NCBI GenBank assembly: GCA_003255025.1
Contig: QANY01013250.1
Location: 2,155,023 to 2,219,022, forward strand
Source: Datisca glomerata
Lineage: Eukaryota > Streptophyta > Magnoliopsida > Cucurbitales > Datiscaceae
Length of the DNA: 64,000 nt
Direction: 5' to 3'
Shown here: positions 61,085-64,000 of the stretch, piece by piece
Layout: each line of letters starts with the position of its first letter
Position numbering within the stretch: position 1 is the stretch's first letter
Translations under genes and position numbers: made by a program
Notes under the pieces: model-generated
Told to the model about the DNA's origin: nothing
Seen by the model: only the letters and a program-made list of their open reading frames with translations
Database searches by the model: none

Positions 61085-63066
61085 CCCTTTTTTGTATTCT
61101 ACGTCAGTCATTAGAGGAGAGAAGGAGTTTAAGGTCACCGTACCCTTATAGATCGTCATAAAGATGTTTTCCCCTGAATGTCATTTGCGGCTTCGGGATG
61201 GAATACCCAAGTCTTTCATTTGCCATCCCACATATCAAGTCACCCTAACCCCAATGTATATAGCGTTAGGATTGAAGCTCCCCCCCCCCCCCAATTCTTC
61301 AAGAACTTTTTGGTACAATCTATCTTACCCCTTCCCAGTATACCCCCAGCATGTATATCATCATGTTTAGGAATATAAGTTTTAAATAGGAGGCATAACC
61401 TCAACATAGGCGTAGACGAAATTCATGCCATGTATATTATTAAGAAATGCATCACGAATTACTACTTGACTCCTCGTGCTAGCGAGAAACGAGGGGGTTT
61501 AGTCACTGATCTCCCAAGGGGAGATAAAGGCTGGGAAGATAGAAACTTTCTAATCGGCGAGAACTGGGGCGGTGATGGCCGTTGAATCGTCCCCATGACC
61601 TGTGGATCTTTCAGTAAGTAGCCATAGCCCTGATTTCTTGTCTTTTTTTACTGACATTTTCTTTCTTTCTTCGTTTGTGTATATAAGAAATTGATAAAAT
61701 GTTCTTTGTCCCTAAAGACGTAGCTGCACGACTCTCTGCTACCTACAACTTCCTAGAACGGGACTAGAAAGATCTCCTCAATCTAAGCAAGTAGATCAAC
61801 ATTGCCTACGATCTCGTTCCTGTAGCCGAAGCCGTTGCTTCTTTATCTCTAACTTCAGAGATCCCCCGGGCCATCCCCATTCCTGCCTTTTGCTGCGTTG
61901 TTGTGTGCAGTCCTTCAGAGTCTTCTGAGTCTGAGCGGGTGAGAGAGGAAGGAGACGAAGAAGAAAAAAGAAAGGGAGGCAGAGCGGTAAGAGGCTGAAG
62001 AGCTACACACATTGTTCAATTTTCCTTACAAAGAATCAGAGATGAGAGGAACGTTCGTCCAAGAGTGGAATCCGTTAACTCCTCCCGCAACAACCCTAAC
62101 GTTGTCGCACCACCGGTTCCTACTCCCTTTCCTACTGTCGTTGTTCCACCCCGTTCTGCTTCGACTGGTCCCCCTACCCCCACAGCCAAGGACATTCTAG
62201 TATGTGAAGAAGTTTCTCCTCCTCCTTCCCCATCTTCTTAGAGGTCAACTCCCACTTCTATCAGTTCTCAGGGGACGATCGAAGAAGGTTGACAACTGAG
62301 GTGGCGGCGGTACATGGCGGCTCCACCCGTTCCTGCTTCCGTGAGCTTCTTAAAGGATCTTCGCTCCTTGCACATCATCGTGAAGCGGACCAAGTCTGAC
62401 GTGGTCCATGCATGCCCCTTGTTGACCTTCCCGAGCCTATTGCAAGTAAATTTTTTCTTTCTTTGATTTTATCTCTTTGCTCTATCCTTTATTCTTTTCC
62501 GTTTACTAACACTCAAAGGATTCTTTTATAGTCTGTGACTTATAACAACGGGATCCAGGAAGACATCTACTTCGTGGAACTCGAGATGATGAACTTTATG
62601 AAGAAGGTGCAGGAGATAAACAAGTCTCATGGTGTTGTCCTTACGGATTGAGGTCATCTGAGGAAGGTTGAGACGAAGCTCCAAGGGGTTGTCACCCATC
62701 TCACTGAAGAACTACATGCCACAATAGCTGGGCGGGCGAGGTTGGTGGAATCTCTGAAAGAGTCAAAGAAGGCTGCTGAGATCAACCGAGAGAACTTGTC
62801 CGTTGTCGAAGGGAAGCAGGCTGAGGTAGGGGAAGTTGTCATCTGGGAAGGTTACTTTGGCTAAGGTTGGTGTGTGGGAATCCAAACTTGAGGCCGAGTA
62901 CCAAGCCATTGTTGATCAGGTTAAGGGTATGACCTATAATGCATGTTACCGTGACGCCAAATCTGGTAAGGCTCCATGCATGCCCCTTGTTGACCTTCCC
63001 GAGCCTAAGCTGGACGTTCCCGCTTTTGACCCTCCTGCGGAGGCTACTCCAGAAGAGGAGTCTTAG
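61085..63066 (+). pseudogene. Antisense three-exon gene of Tat-type element, copy 2
   Basis: Opposite to its host element. Exon 1 (about 61085-61571) begins KEFKVTV with the start codon changed to ATT; LTPMYIALGLKLPPPP and VDEIHAMYIIKKCITNYYLT follow. Exon 2 (61688-62445) reads MFFVPKDVAARLSATYNFLE, an acidic stretch (SESERVREEGDEEEKRKG), then a Pro-rich stretch and WRRYMAAPPVPASVSFLKD. Exon 3 (62532-63066) is a coiled coil (ELEMMNFMKKVQEINKSHG, ETKLQGVVTHLTEELHATI), ending YRDAKSGKAPCMPLVDLPEP and an acidic tail. Introns of 116 and 86 bp match copy 1. Several stops and a frameshift show it is dead. A coiled-coil scaffold or DNA-associated role is only a guess. Confidence 0.7.
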
Positions 63067-63534
63067 TTTAATTTCCTTTGCACTTCAATTTTTCATGTAT
63101 TTTGTACTTTTCTTGTATTTTAGCTTTTCGGTAAAATCTTTTTGTATTTTTCCAAAGTTAATGAGAAGATATTTCCCATTTCATTGTTTCTTTTATCAAC
63201 TTTCCTTTTTTAAATACTAAAATGATTTTCTGCTTCTGCTTTCTTCTGTCCTTTTCTCAAACACTTGGCAAATAATTAGCGAAAGCACTTTCACTTAACA
63301 AGAAATTTTCTCATTTCCTATAGTTACATGTTTACCCGATCTTGTTTTTAAGTTGGCTCGAAGAATAAGATTCTCTTTGGTTTATAATATAATAAAGTGG
63401 GCCCATTCCCGTTTAGTCTAACCACCTGTTTTCACATCTTTTTTGTTTTGCTCAGATTATTTACCATTCTATTTCGAAGACATTCATTCTTCTTTTTTCG
63501 CCTGTCTTTAGAAGACGCTTTTCCTTTTGAGAGT

Positions 63535-63785
63535 ATGATTTATGAAATGCCCCTCTCAAGGATTTATGCCCTTAGTTCCTTTTGGGAGCAAGACTTATGA
63601 ACTGCCCACCCTAAGGATTTATGCCCTTAGTTCCTTCTAAAATTAGGACTTATGAATTATCCCTCCCTATGACTTATACCCTTAGTTCATTCTGGCAGTA
63701 GGAATTATGAACTGCCCCTTCCAAGGGCTTAGGCCCTTATTGTGTTGTTGTTATTAGAGATGAGGATCGGTGACACCAAGAGTTT
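63535..63785. repeat. About 55-bp tandem repeats in the second Tat-type element
   Basis: Four imperfect units, each with gacttatgaactgccc, then aaggatttatgcccttagtt. They are the reverse complement of the array at 28015-28300 and lie at the same place relative to pol and the antisense gene. Confidence 0.82.
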
Positions 63786-63859
63786 TTTACGTAGAAAACC
63801 CTTGTGGGAAAACCCACGGGAAAACACCAACTTTAAACAAAGTATTTCTTTAGGTGGGC

Positions 63860-64000
63860 TGCATTCTATGGTTTGGCAGGTCCGTTCCGTCTTTTGTTTT
63901 TAAACAATAGTAGCCGTTTCCCCTACCCCACTGATGATACATGGTCATTCCCATGTTGGTTGATTGTATGCCGATACGGAATTAGGACTAGGTCTCCCTT
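63860..64000 (-). pseudogene. Integrase C-terminus of the second Tat-type element
   Basis: The minus strand carries accatgtatcatcagtgggg, the counterpart of ccatacatcatcagtggagt at 27831 in copy 1 (the GPY-type end of integrase). The rest lies beyond the window. Confidence 0.65.

Larger units (their letters stand above)
59976..64000 (-). mobile_element. Second Ty3/gypsy Tat-type element, partial
   Basis: On the minus strand, entering from the right edge: end of integrase (about 64000-63870, resembling GPYIISGVG of copy 1), then 55-bp repeats (63780-63535), an opposite-strand gene (61085-63066, plus), the polypurine tract and the 3' LTR (60454-59976). The layout repeats copy 1 exactly in mirror orientation. 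Most of pol and the 5' LTR are outside the window. Confidence 0.8.

Overview
The window is nuclear DNA of a flowering plant, most likely a eudicot. Six protein genes have plant-type GT-AG introns and plant-specific families (NAC, AHL, PsbP-domain, SWI3B). A plant elongator tRNA-Met carries its intron. AT-rich intergenic DNA is packed with LINE, Ty1/copia, Ty3/gypsy, Helitron and MITE insertions. All exon structures were read by eye from splice signals, reading frame and family resemblance.

Genes, left to right: a CUC3-like NAC transcription factor (1385-2577, minus); an HSP20/alpha-crystallin-domain protein of the IDM2/IDM3-like type (9360-9946, minus, N-terminus uncertain); tRNA-Met(CAT) (11257-11341, minus); an AT-hook AHL protein (11760-15327, minus); a possible short gene with a leader intron (about 17828-18294, plus); the lumenal PsbP-domain protein PPD3 (34686-36749, plus); the chromatin-remodelling subunit SWI3B (37094-39967, minus), convergent with PPD3; and a glycine/tyrosine-rich RRM protein (42871-45968, minus). 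NAC, AHL and SWI3B act in nuclear transcription or chromatin, PPD3 in the thylakoid lumen. They do not form an operon-like unit.

Transposable elements fill the rest. A LINE with a 14-bp target duplication (4313-6887) is split by a solo LTR that carries a 43-bp minisatellite. A 5' fragment of a copia element (20.3-24.08 kb) abuts a decayed Ty3/gypsy Tat-type element (24.08-31.58 kb). A hAT-like MITE (31964-32435) and a 742-bp Helitron (33510-34251) precede PPD3. A DUF1985-like fragment (47.5-48.1 kb) is cut by a decayed copia element (48.1-56.4 kb) whose LTR contains a 5S rRNA pseudogene. A second Tat-type element, minus strand, runs off the right edge (59976-64000).

The most interesting signal is shared by the two Tat-type elements. 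Both carry, downstream of pol and on the opposite strand, a three-exon gene with introns of matching position and size (115/116 bp and 80/86 bp). A short array of about 55-bp repeats lies between the pol end and the 3' end of this antisense gene in both. Neither copy is intact here, so this looks like a lineage-wide captured gene seen through two fossils.
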